From Candidatus Opimibacter iunctus (GTDB lineage: Bacteria; Bacteroidota; Bacteroidia; Chitinophagales; Saprospiraceae), in NCBI GenBank assembly GCA_016716665.1, contig JADJVH010000004.1, positions 62,001 through 126,000 of the forward strand: DNA of 64,000 bases, read 5' to 3'. A program made the translations under genes and the position numbers. Below the pieces are notes generated by a model. That model did not search any database. It had not been told where the DNA came from and saw only the letters and a program-made list of their open reading frames with translations. Positions 44,300 to 52,855 of the stretch are shown here, piece after piece. Within the stretch, counting starts at the first letter, position 1, and the number at the start of each line of letters is the position of its first letter.

Positions 44300-45513
44300 T
44301 CAGCTTTTCTCCTTGAAGGACTTCACTCACAAGTTCAGCAGCTTCCTGCAGCAGAATGGCTGATTTTACCTTAAGACCACTCTCATCAATGATCTTTTTC
44401 GCGAGATCTGCATTGGTGCCCTGCAATCTTACAATGATCGGGACTTAAATATTTCCGATATTGTTATATGCATCTACCACACCTTGCGCGACACGATCGC
44501 ACCTGACGATTCCACCAAATATATTGATCAGGATAGCCTTTACACTTGGATCTTTCAGGATGATCCGGAATGCATTTTCAACACGCTTTGCATCTGCTGT
44601 ACCACCTACATCGAGAAAGTTGGCTGGCGAGCCACCTGAGAGTTTGATGATATCCATTGTCGCCATCGCCAGACCGGCACCATTGACCATGCAGCCTACG
44701 TTTCCATCCAGGTTGACATAGTTGAGCCCAAATTCTTTTGCTTCCAGTTCGGTAGCATCATCTTCATTAGGATCATGCCATGGCTTCAATATCCTGGTGA
44801 CGAAATAGTGCATTTTCATCCATGCTTGCTTTGCAATCCACCGCAATGATCTCGCCATGGCCATCGATCAGCACAGGATTGATCTCAAGCATGGTAGCAT
44901 CCGTATCTACAAATGCTTTGTACACCTGGGTGACAAATTTGGTCATATTTTTCAGCGGCTCTCCACTGAGGCCAAGATTGAATGCAATCTTCCTGCCTTC
45001 AAATGCTTGCAAGCCCATGCACAGGATCAACATATTCCTTGTGTACCAGATGAGGTGTATTCTCTGCCACCGTCTCGATATCCATTCCACCTTCAGTAGA
45101 ATAAATAATCACATTGCATTGCCTGGCCCGGTCTGTAAGAATGGACATATAGAATTCCTTACACTGATCAAACTGAGGGACGTAGGAATCCTCTGCAATC
45201 AATACCTGGCGAACCAGTTTGCCCGGGCCTTCCATTCCTCCCGGTGTCTGCGGGGTCTTCAGCATCATGCCGATGATATTGCCGGCATGTATTTTAAGAT
45301 CATCAAGGTTCTTAGCCACTTTCACTCCTCCGCCTTTCCTCTTCCTCCTGCATGCAATTGGGCCTTGACGATCGCAATAGGACTGCCTGATTCATTGTGT
45401 GATCTTATGATAAGCCTCTACAGCTTCTTCGACATTTTGTGCTACGATGCCCGTTGGATCTTCACGCCATAACGGCTGAGCAGCTCTTTTCCCTGGTATT
45501 CGTGTAAATTCAT
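44300..45513 (-). pseudogene. sucC: Succinate--CoA ligase beta subunit, multiple frameshifts
   Basis: This TCA-cycle enzyme subunit makes ATP or GTP while converting succinyl-CoA to succinate. From ATG at 45513 it reads M-N-L-H-E-Y-Q-G-K-E-L-L. The frame then breaks near 45455, 45400, 45340, 45030 and 44780. There is an in-frame TAA at 44447-44445, and a last shift near 44310 puts the end at TGA 44302-44300 (E-V-L-K-E-K-S). Between the breaks the family sequence is clear: M-L-E-I-N-P-V-L, N-L-D-G-N-V-G-C-M-V-N-G-A-G-L-A-M, I-N-I-F-G-G-I-V-R-C-D. No sucD is adjacent. So many one-base errors in an essential-type gene suggest poor sequence here; a true pseudogene would need another copy elsewhere. 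Confidence 0.9.
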
Positions 45514-45577
45514 GAATCTTGTGCTTTACGGTTGAGTGTGCGAAACTAAATAAAATCGGGCTTACGGGCTGAAAACA

Positions 45578-47236
45578 TCATTCATTCATCTGGGTTAAGG
45601 CATCCGCCACTGTCTCTACAGGCCGCTTACAGGTTTTGTTTTGACAGACATAGATAAGTGTCTCACCTTCAACATGTTTATATTGCAGTAAAGGTAGATT
45701 GCCCGAGTCCGGCCCGCCAAGATATACAGCATCTGGCTGATAGGTGCGTTGAATTTCATCCAACAACCGGTCATAGGCACTACCGACAATGGCAATTTCA
45801 AAAGGCGGCTTGATCAAGGTGAGCATCAACTGGCACCAATTGCTGTAAAAGGAAGGTTGACCATCTTTTTTCAGCCGGGGCCATACCCTGTTAAACATTC
45901 GCTGCCCGCGCGAGTATACGCTTCCTGACCAGTAATTCTCCCAGAGCACCAGGTTCCGCGCCATGATGCTATTAGCCGATGGAATCACGTTGTCGCCATA
46001 GTCAATACGACGGGCAATCAAAGGTGGATCCAGATCAGAGGTGAAATAAAAGAAACCAGAAGCATCACCGTCAAAATGGCTCAAGACATGTTGCGTAAGT
46101 CCATTTGCCTGATCAAGCCATTGTGTTCAAACGTAGCCTGGTACATGCATAGAAAGCTTGTATCGTGATAGCATAATCATCCAGAAATGCATTGATCGTC
46201 GATTTGCCGTTTTTATAATTCCTATCGAGTCGATTGCCATCTTTCATCATTTCACGAACGATAAAATCGGCATTTTTCTTCGCCCTTTGGAGAAAGTCCT
46301 CTGAGCCTGTGACCCGATAGGCATCGATATAGCCCTGAAACATCAACCCATTCCATGAAGTCAAAATCTTATCATCCAGTCCAGGGGCAATCCTGGTCTT
46401 ACGCTTAGTAAGAATGCTTCATTGGATTTAGCAATACTGGCATGAAATCTTCTCAGTGATTTTAAATTGCCTGGCAAAATCCTCACCACGCCTGTGCGTT
46501 GAAGAATATTGTTCTTATGTTCCCAGTTCCCATCGGACTGATATCATTATAAGCATAAAACATTTCACGATCCTAACTTCAGGAATAAGCTGTTCAATTC
46601 ATCAATGGTCCAGACAAACTATGTCCCTCTTCGCCTTCACTATCCGCATCAAATGAACTATAGAATCCACCGGATGGATCAGTCCAATATTGATTGACAA
46701 ATGCAAGCGTTTGATCTACTACATCGAGATATTCCTTTTTACCCGTCCATGCATATGCTTGCGCATAGACAGAGACCAATTGGCCATTGTCGTAAAGCAT
46801 TTTTTCAAAATGAGGAACCAGCCAAAATGAATCAGTTGAATATCTGCTTTGGAAAATAGGTGCCGGCCCACACAGGACGCCCATCCGGAAGGGCAAATGA
46901 ATTGAGCGGCCATCCGCAACTGCCCCCTGAAGACAACTGGCAAGCGGTCATATAGACATCATCGATATCCGGGCGCTCTTCACGGTCGACCTTGATATTG
47001 ATAAAGTGTGCATTCATAAACGCCGCGACGGTCGTATCCTCAAAGGATTCATGTTCCATGACATGACACCAGTGGCATGATGAGTAGCCGATGCTGATGA
47101 GTATGAGCTTATTCTCCTTTTTGGCCAGGTTCAGTGCTTCTTCGCCCCATGGATACCAGTCTACCGGGTTATGGGCGTGCTGCAGCAGGTAAGGGCTGCT
47201 CTCATGAATGAGTTTATTAGTATACGGATGTTCCAT
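45578..47236 (-). pseudogene. DUF255 thioredoxin-domain protein (YyaL-like), frameshifted and deleted
   Basis: A family with an N-terminal thioredoxin-like domain and a glycoside-hydrolase-like helical barrel; its role is unclear. From 47236 the N-terminus reads H-E-S-S-P-Y-L-L-Q-H-A-H-N-P-V-D-W, with the C-H-W-C motif near residue 54. After A-G-T-Y-F-P-K (near 46850) the sequence jumps out of frame straight to R-Y-S-T-D-S-F-W-L-V-P-H-F-E. About 125-130 residues present in homologs, including the A-P-K-F-P block, are missing. Further one-base breaks lie between 46620 and 46090. Later blocks include S-W-N-G-L-M-F-Q-G and I-P-S-A-N-S. The deletion makes a real pseudogene more credible here than for neighbouring genes. 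Confidence 0.85.
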
Positions 47237-47542
47237 TTTGCTGTTAGTTTGACAACTGACTATGCCAAGAAGGCAGATCAGGAGTATAGATGTTTGGCCG
47301 GTGCAGTGAGAGGCTTGGATAATGGTTGTATTAAACCTCTAAAATAAGGCTTTAAGGGCGCCGCTAATAACCGCCTGGTGATTTAATATACTTGTTGATA
47401 GTCAACTTATTACAAGAAATGCAATGAACTAGTTGATTTTATTAGCAGCGCCCTTAAGATTTGTATAACGGTCAAGCCTGCAACTGCTTGATGCCAATGG
47501 CCTATTTTTGCAGCCTTATTGACCGGTAAACCAGGTAAGGGT
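47237..47542. promoter_or_regulatory. Non-coding leader of thrA with long inverted repeat
   Basis: The 306 bases between the divergent DUF255 gene and thrA hold no gene. Bases 47352-47370 pair with 47439-47457 (18 of 19 positions). Inside the 68-base loop is a smaller hairpin, gttga-tag-tcaac (47394-47406). The repeat ends about 45 bases before the thrA -7 box, so it lies upstream of the transcript if that box is used. It could be an operator, an old mobile-element remnant, or the end of another transcript. Confidence 0.6.
47503..47510 (+). promoter_or_regulatory. Candidate -7 box for thrA
   Basis: TATTTTTG is a perfect TAnnTTTG match, 32 bases before the preferred ATG at 47543. The upstream TTG start at 47519 would sit only eight bases after it, which favours the later start. 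Confidence 0.45.
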
Positions 47543-49993
47543 ATGATTGTAATGAAATTTGGAGGCACTTCTGTAGGCAGTGCCGAACGTATACTCCAGC
47601 TCATCCGGATCGTCCGTGAGCGGTCATCGCATACCCCAGTGATGGTTGTGGTATCAGCTATGTCTGGCGTGACCAACCTGCTTGAAGAAGCATGCAATAA
47701 GGCTGCTGCCCAGGACGAAGGATTCAAATCAGTCGTGGAAGCCATAGCCAGGCGTCATGATGAATGTATTGGTTCTATTCCCTTTTCACCTGCAGTTTCT
47801 GCCAAACTCATCATCCAGGTTAGGGAACCGTTGCAACGCTTAGGTGAAATATGCAAGGGACTTTTCCTTGTAGGTGATCTCACCGCAAAGACCAAGGCGC
47901 ATATCATGAGCTATGGCGAACTCCTTTCAAGCCGGATTGTAGCAGCTGCGATGGAACATGAAGGCTTGTCGCCTGAATGGGTTGATAGTCGCAAGGTCAT
48001 CGTGACAGATCATCAATACCTCTCCGCCAGGGTTGATTTTGTACAAACCAATAAGCGGATCAAGGATGAGATCAAGGGCCACAAGCTTTTTATTGCTCCT
48101 GGTTATATTTCAAGAAGTACTACCGGTGATAGCACTACACTTGGCAGAGGGGGTTCTGATTATACGGCAGCCATTTTTGCCGGTGCACTAGATGCAGAAA
48201 TACTTGAAATCTGGACGGATGTCAATGGCATGATGTCTGCTGATCCGAGACTGGTCAGTGATACTATCACAATCCCTGCCATGAGTTATGAAGAGGCCAT
48301 GGAGCTCAGCTATTTTGGTGCTAAGGTGATCTATCCTCCAACGATCCAGCCCGCGATGGCAAAGCAGATACCGATCGTCATCAAAAATTCTTTTGAGCCT
48401 GAGCATCCTGGGACTACGATTTCAAAGCATCCTGATCGGGATCCATATTTTGTTAAGGGGCTGACTTCTATTCAGGATATTGCCCTCGTGACGATATCAG
48501 GGACTGGTATGATAGGAGTGCCTGGCATAGCGCAACGTATGTTCCAGGCTATGGCGCAGGAGAAAATCAATATCCTCTTTATCACTCAATCCTCTTCAGA
48601 GCACAGCATCTGTTTTGCCGTGACACGTCATGATGCTGATACAGCCAGGAAAGCAATAGAAGCGGTCTATGAACATGAGATGATCGTGCACAAGATTGAT
48701 CCTGTCCTTGTCGAACAACAACTTGGTCTCGTGGCAGTGGTTGGGGATGGCATGAGAGAACGTGCCGGTGTCGCAGGAAAGATATTCAGCCTTCTTGGCG
48801 AAAACGGGATCAATATCAGGGCGATTGCACAAGGATCAACTGAGCGAAATGTCTCCTTTGTCATCAATCAAAACAATGTGGGCAAAGCACTTAATGTCCT
48901 GCATGAAGGCTTCTTTCTTTCTAAGTATAAAACCATTCACTTGTTCCTCCTTGGGGCAGGTAATGTGGGTTCTACACTGATCCAGCAAATCGCCCTGGCC
49001 CAAAGAACATTCCTTGAAGCAGGTAACCTGGCCATCAAAGTAGCAGGCATTGCCAACAGCCGCCAGATGCTTCTTGATCCAAATGGAATCGAGCTGGCAG
49101 AGTGGCAGAGTGTGCTGCAGGAAAAAGGTGAACGGCTCAGTCTGTCTAAATGGAAAAATGAAATCAAGTCTTTTAACCTGAGAAATAGCATCATGATTGA
49201 TGTCACGGCTTCCGAAGAGGTGAGTGATATCTATCCTGACATGTTGTCTACCAGCGTGCATGTGGTCACCGCAAATAAGATTGCTGCGTCTTCTCCATAT
49301 CCTGTCTATAAAAAGCTGAAAGAACTGGCCCTGACGCACAATGTGAAATTCCTGAATGAAACTAATGTTGGTGCGGGGCTTCCGGTGATTAAAACCATAC
49401 GTGATCTGGTACTGACCGGTGACCATATACACAGGATCGAAGCAGTATTGTCTGGCAGTCTCAATTATATCTTCGACAGGGTAGGGAGTGATGGGTGCAT
49501 GTTTTCTGATGCTGTGACTGAGGCCAGGGAGAAGGGGTATACAGAACCCAATCCAGCTCTCGACTTGAGTGGAAAGGATGTGATGCGAAAAATCCTGATC
49601 CTGTCCCGCGAGGCCGGTCTTCAATTGGAAATGAATGATATCATCAACAAAGCGTTCCTGCCTTCGTCAACACTTGATCCGACTGATTGGACTGATTTAC
49701 ATAAAAACCTCAAGGCGTTGGATACACGTTTTGAAAACGACAGGCTTAAACTGGCAGAGCAAAATAAGCGATGGCGGTATATGGCCACGTTGGATCATGG
49801 ACATGTCTCTACAGGTCTTGAAGAAATCGATAGCACACATCCTGCGTATCACCTCAAAGGAACCGACAATATCATATTGATCTGGACTGACCGGTACAGG
49901 CAGCGGCCTATGGTGATCGCTGGTGCAGGAGCGGGACCTGATGTCACAGCATCAGGGGTGCTTGCGGATGTGATTTCTATTGCTAACGTATAA
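47543..49993 (+). CDS. thrA: Bifunctional aspartate kinase / homoserine dehydrogenase
   Basis: Carries out the first and third steps of threonine and methionine synthesis from aspartate. The ATG at 47543 starts M-I-V-M-K-F-G-G-T-S-V-G-S, exactly where kinases of this family begin; a TTG lies eight codons earlier. The kinase domain fills about residues 1-290, with G-R-G-G-S-D-Y-T-A near 200. Two ACT domains follow (about 305-450), which normally let threonine inhibit the enzyme. Homoserine dehydrogenase starts near residue 460 with L-L-G-A-G-N-V-G. It contains N-E-T-N-V-G-A-G-L-P-V and G-S-L-N-Y-I-F. The length of about 816 residues is normal. thrC follows after four bases. Confidence 0.96.
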   Translation: MIVMKFGGTSVGSAERILQLIRIVRERSSHTPVMVVVSAMSGVTNLLEEACNKAAAQDEGFKSVVEAIARRHDECIGSIPFSPAVSAKLIIQVREPLQRLGEICKGLFLVGDLTAKTKAHIMSYGELLSSRIVAAAMEHEGLSPEWVDSRKVIVTDHQYLSARVDFVQTNKRIKDEIKGHKLFIAPGYISRSTTGDSTTLGRGGSDYTAAIFAGALDAEILEIWTDVNGMMSADPRLVSDTITIPAMSYEEAMELSYFGAKVIYPPTIQPAMAKQIPIVIKNSFEPEHPGTTISKHPDRDPYFVKGLTSIQDIALVTISGTGMIGVPGIAQRMFQAMAQEKINILFITQSSSEHSICFAVTRHDADTARKAIEAVYEHEMIVHKIDPVLVEQQLGLVAVVGDGMRERAGVAGKIFSLLGENGINIRAIAQGSTERNVSFVINQNNVGKALNVLHEGFFLSKYKTIHLFLLGAGNVGSTLIQQIALAQRTFLEAGNLAIKVAGIANSRQMLLDPNGIELAEWQSVLQEKGERLSLSKWKNEIKSFNLRNSIMIDVTASEEVSDIYPDMLSTSVHVVTANKIAASSPYPVYKKLKELALTHNVKFLNETNVGAGLPVIKTIRDLVLTGDHIHRIEAVLSGSLNYIFDRVGSDGCMFSDAVTEAREKGYTEPNPALDLSGKDVMRKILILSREAGLQLEMNDIINKAFLPSSTLDPTDWTDLHKNLKALDTRFENDRLKLAEQNKRWRYMATLDHGHVSTGLEEIDSTHPAYHLKGTDNIILIWTDRYRQRPMVIAGAGAGPDVTASGVLADVISIANV

Positions 49994-49997
49994 GGCA

Positions 49998-51284
49998 ATG
50001 AAGTATATCAGTACAAATGATGCTTATGCTGCAACAGGGTTTAAAAGTGCTGTCATCAAAGGAATACCAAAGGATGGGGGCTTGTTTGTTCCCGATATCA
50101 TTCCACAGCTTGATGCCAGTCTTCTAGAGCAAGCGCATTCCTTTTCGATACAGGAACTTGCCTTTCATATGCTCTCCCCATTTACTGAAGTGGATCTCAC
50201 GGATATTCAATTAAAGAAGATTATCGCGCATACTTTTCAGTTTGATATCCCACTCAGGCAGATCGGGAATTCACAGGTCTATGCCCTCGAGCTATTTCAT
50301 GGGCCAACCTGGGCCTTCAAGGATGTTGGTGCGCGTTTTCTGGCTGGTTGTCTTTCTGAATGGAATACGGCAGGGGAGGAGAACATCATCTTAGTGGCGA
50401 CCTCCGGGGACACTGGAGGTGCTGTGGCAAATGGTTTTTATCAACAGCAAGGTATTAAAGTAGTTATTCTTTATCCAGCGGGTAGGGTTTCTCCACTCCA
50501 GGAAATGCAGATTGCAGGTCTTGGAGGGAATATTACAGCCCTTGCAATAGATGGGAGCTTTGATGATTGCCAGTCACTGGTCAAGAAGGCCTTCTCGGAT
50601 ACCGCATTGCGCAACAGGATCAATCTGACCAGTGCAAATTCAATCAACGTAGCACGTTGGTTGCCTCAAATGATTTTCTATGCGCTGGCATGGATAGAAG
50701 CAAGGAAGAAAGGGATTGAACAAGTCATCTGCATCCCCAGTGGCAACTATGGCAATATAGCTGCTGCATACCTGGCGCATGATATGGGTTTCAATATTAA
50801 AGACATACTTGCTGCGCACAATGCTAATGATACGATCCCTCGCTATTTGACTACCGGAGAATACAAGCCTGGTAAGACTATATCCACCCTGGCCAATGCA
50901 ATGGACGTGAATGATCCAAGTAATTTTGTAAGACTTCAGTATTTACAGCAGCACCAATTCAGGGGCCGGCTGGCAAGTTTTCAGGCACAATGTGTCACAG
51001 ATGAACAAATCCTCAATGCGATCAGGGAAGTTTGGGAAAGGCATAAATACTTATTGGATCCGCATACGGCTACTGCCTGGCATATGCTCAACGAGCAAGG
51101 TGGTCACGGAATCATCGTGGCTACCGCTCATCCTTATAAATTTGAAAATGTCATTGTCGAGGCGCTTGGATACTATCCTGAAGAATGGACATTGGCAAGG
51201 GAACGAGGTCAGGTCAGCAGCATAAAGATACCTGCTTCAGATGTAGTATTAAGAGATATACTACTTGACGCAGGTACGAATTAG
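49998..51284 (+). CDS. thrC: Threonine synthase
   Basis: A PLP enzyme that converts phosphohomoserine to threonine. ATG at 49998 (M-K-Y-I-S-T-N) was chosen, four bases after the thrA stop. The protein has about 428 residues. The PLP lysine lies in H-G-P-T-W-A-F-K-D-V-G-A-R-F near residue 107. The phosphate loop appears as T-S-G-D-T-G-G-A-V, and P-S-G-N-Y-G-N follows later. No thrB (homoserine kinase) lies between thrA and thrC, although that is the common order. Phosphohomoserine must therefore be made by a gene elsewhere. Confidence 0.95.
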   Translation: MKYISTNDAYAATGFKSAVIKGIPKDGGLFVPDIIPQLDASLLEQAHSFSIQELAFHMLSPFTEVDLTDIQLKKIIAHTFQFDIPLRQIGNSQVYALELFHGPTWAFKDVGARFLAGCLSEWNTAGEENIILVATSGDTGGAVANGFYQQQGIKVVILYPAGRVSPLQEMQIAGLGGNITALAIDGSFDDCQSLVKKAFSDTALRNRINLTSANSINVARWLPQMIFYALAWIEARKKGIEQVICIPSGNYGNIAAAYLAHDMGFNIKDILAAHNANDTIPRYLTTGEYKPGKTISTLANAMDVNDPSNFVRLQYLQQHQFRGRLASFQAQCVTDEQILNAIREVWERHKYLLDPHTATAWHMLNEQGGHGIIVATAHPYKFENVIVEALGYYPEEWTLARERGQVSSIKIPASDVVLRDILLDAGTN

Positions 51285-51459
51285 TTTCAGTGGAAGGTGG
51301 GTTAAATAAAAAAACCACCCCAGTCAACAGAGAGAGGTGGCCTTCAGATTGGTTTTAACAGATCGCAATGGCGATTTCTGCTACTTGTGCAAATTATATA
51401 CCAAAAAAGCAAAAGGCTGATTTCCAGTTGCATGAAATTAGTGCATCTTTGCCTATGTA

Positions 51460-52651
51460 ATGTCACCGGAAGTGGAAAAATATGACCAGCGGGGGGCTTC
51501 CGCATCCAAGAAAGAAGTCCATCATGCCATCCGTAATCTGGATAAAGGCCTGTACCCTAGCGCATTCTGCAAAATACTGCCAGATGTAGCCGGCGGCGAT
51601 GCAGATTTCTGCAACATCATGCATGCCGACACTGCAGGCACAAAAACAAGTCTTGCTTATTTATACTGGAAAGAAACAGGGGACATTTCGGTCTGGCGGG
51701 GAATAGCCCAGGATGCCCTGGTGATGAACCTGGATGATATGGCTTGCTGTGGTTGCCTGGATGATATCCTCATCTCCAATACGATCGCGCGTAACAAACA
51801 CCTGATACCCGGTGAAGTGATCGAAGAGATCATTGAAGGGACTATTGCTTTTGTTGAAGCTATGGCCGAAAGAGGTATTTCCATCAAGCATGCAGGAGGA
51901 GAAACTGCAGATACCGGTGATATCGTAAGGACGATTGATGTAGGCATTACTGCCTTTGGCCGTCTGCCAAGAAAAGACCTGATTGTCAACCAGATCAAAC
52001 CGGGTGCAGTCATTATCGGACTGGCATCTGATGGCAAGGCAAACTATGAAGCCGAATATAATAGTGGGATAGGAAGCAATGGATTGACCTCTGCGCGGCA
52101 TGACATGTTACATCACGACTATGCAGCAAAATATCCTGAAAGTTTCAGCCCGGAAACTGATCTAAAGTATGTATACAATGGTCCGTGGAAAGTAACTGAT
52201 AAAGTGAAGGGCGGGAATGAAGAAATCAATGTGGGTAAACTATTGCTTTCTCCTACGCGTACCTTCATGCCGATCCTGATGCCGGTCATCCGGGAATACA
52301 GGAATGAGATACAAGGTATCATTCATTGTACCGGTGGGGCATACAGCAAAGTGCTGAAATTTATTTCCCCCAATCTTGCTGTCCATATAGAAAACGTACC
52401 CGACACCTGTGCTTTTTGATCTGATCCGCCAGGCTTCCAATACATCCCTTGCAGAAATGTACAAGGTGTTCAACATGGGTATCCGGATGTTGCTCTTTGT
52501 AGATAAAAAGTCTGCACCTGCCATTCTTGACCTTGCATCAGCCTTTGGTGTGCAGGCGAGTATCATGGGTGAGGTCAAGCGATCCGATGAAGCAGCCAAA
52601 GTGGTCATCAATACAGGAGATGCTAACGAGCCGGTGGTGGAGTATAACTAA
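51460..52651 (+). pseudogene. purM: Phosphoribosylformylglycinamidine cyclo-ligase (AIR synthase), one frameshift
   Basis: Closes the imidazole ring in purine synthesis using ATP. The N-terminal part (from ATG 51460) has H-A-D-T-A-G-T-K-T, M-N-L-D-D-M-A-C-C-G and H-A-G-G-E-T-A-D, typical of PurM in Bacteroidota. After N-V-P-D-T the frame changes near 52406-52412. One added C restores P-V-L-F-D-L-I-R-Q and the C-terminal domain (M-Y-K-V-F-N-M-G-I-R-M). The restored length, about 397 residues, fits. The purine gene stands alone here; neighbours are unrelated. It is probably intact in the cell if the missing base is an assembly error. Confidence 0.92.
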
Positions 52652-52855
52652 GGGATGCTTCTGCTCAGCCCAGCAACCGGATTCTAAAAGTGTTTCATTC
52701 CTCTTAAAGGTTTCAAGAATACCGAAAAGACTATAAGCGCACAAATGCGGATGACTGGCTGTATTGCGTCTTCTGCTAAGCTAAATGTGCTGTTTACTGT
52801 TCAACCGAACAAAGCCAAAACAGCCTGACTAGATTTGATTCAAAAGTCTGGTTAT

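Noticed and set aside
47237..47542. Riboswitch or leader-peptide attenuator for thrA
   Set aside because: No short frame rich in Thr or Ile codons and no recognised riboswitch core was found; the inverted repeat lies upstream of the likely transcription start.
48836..49624. 262-residue minus-strand frame inside thrA
   Set aside because: It lies opposite the homoserine dehydrogenase domain, which has all expected motifs; the frame is a shadow.
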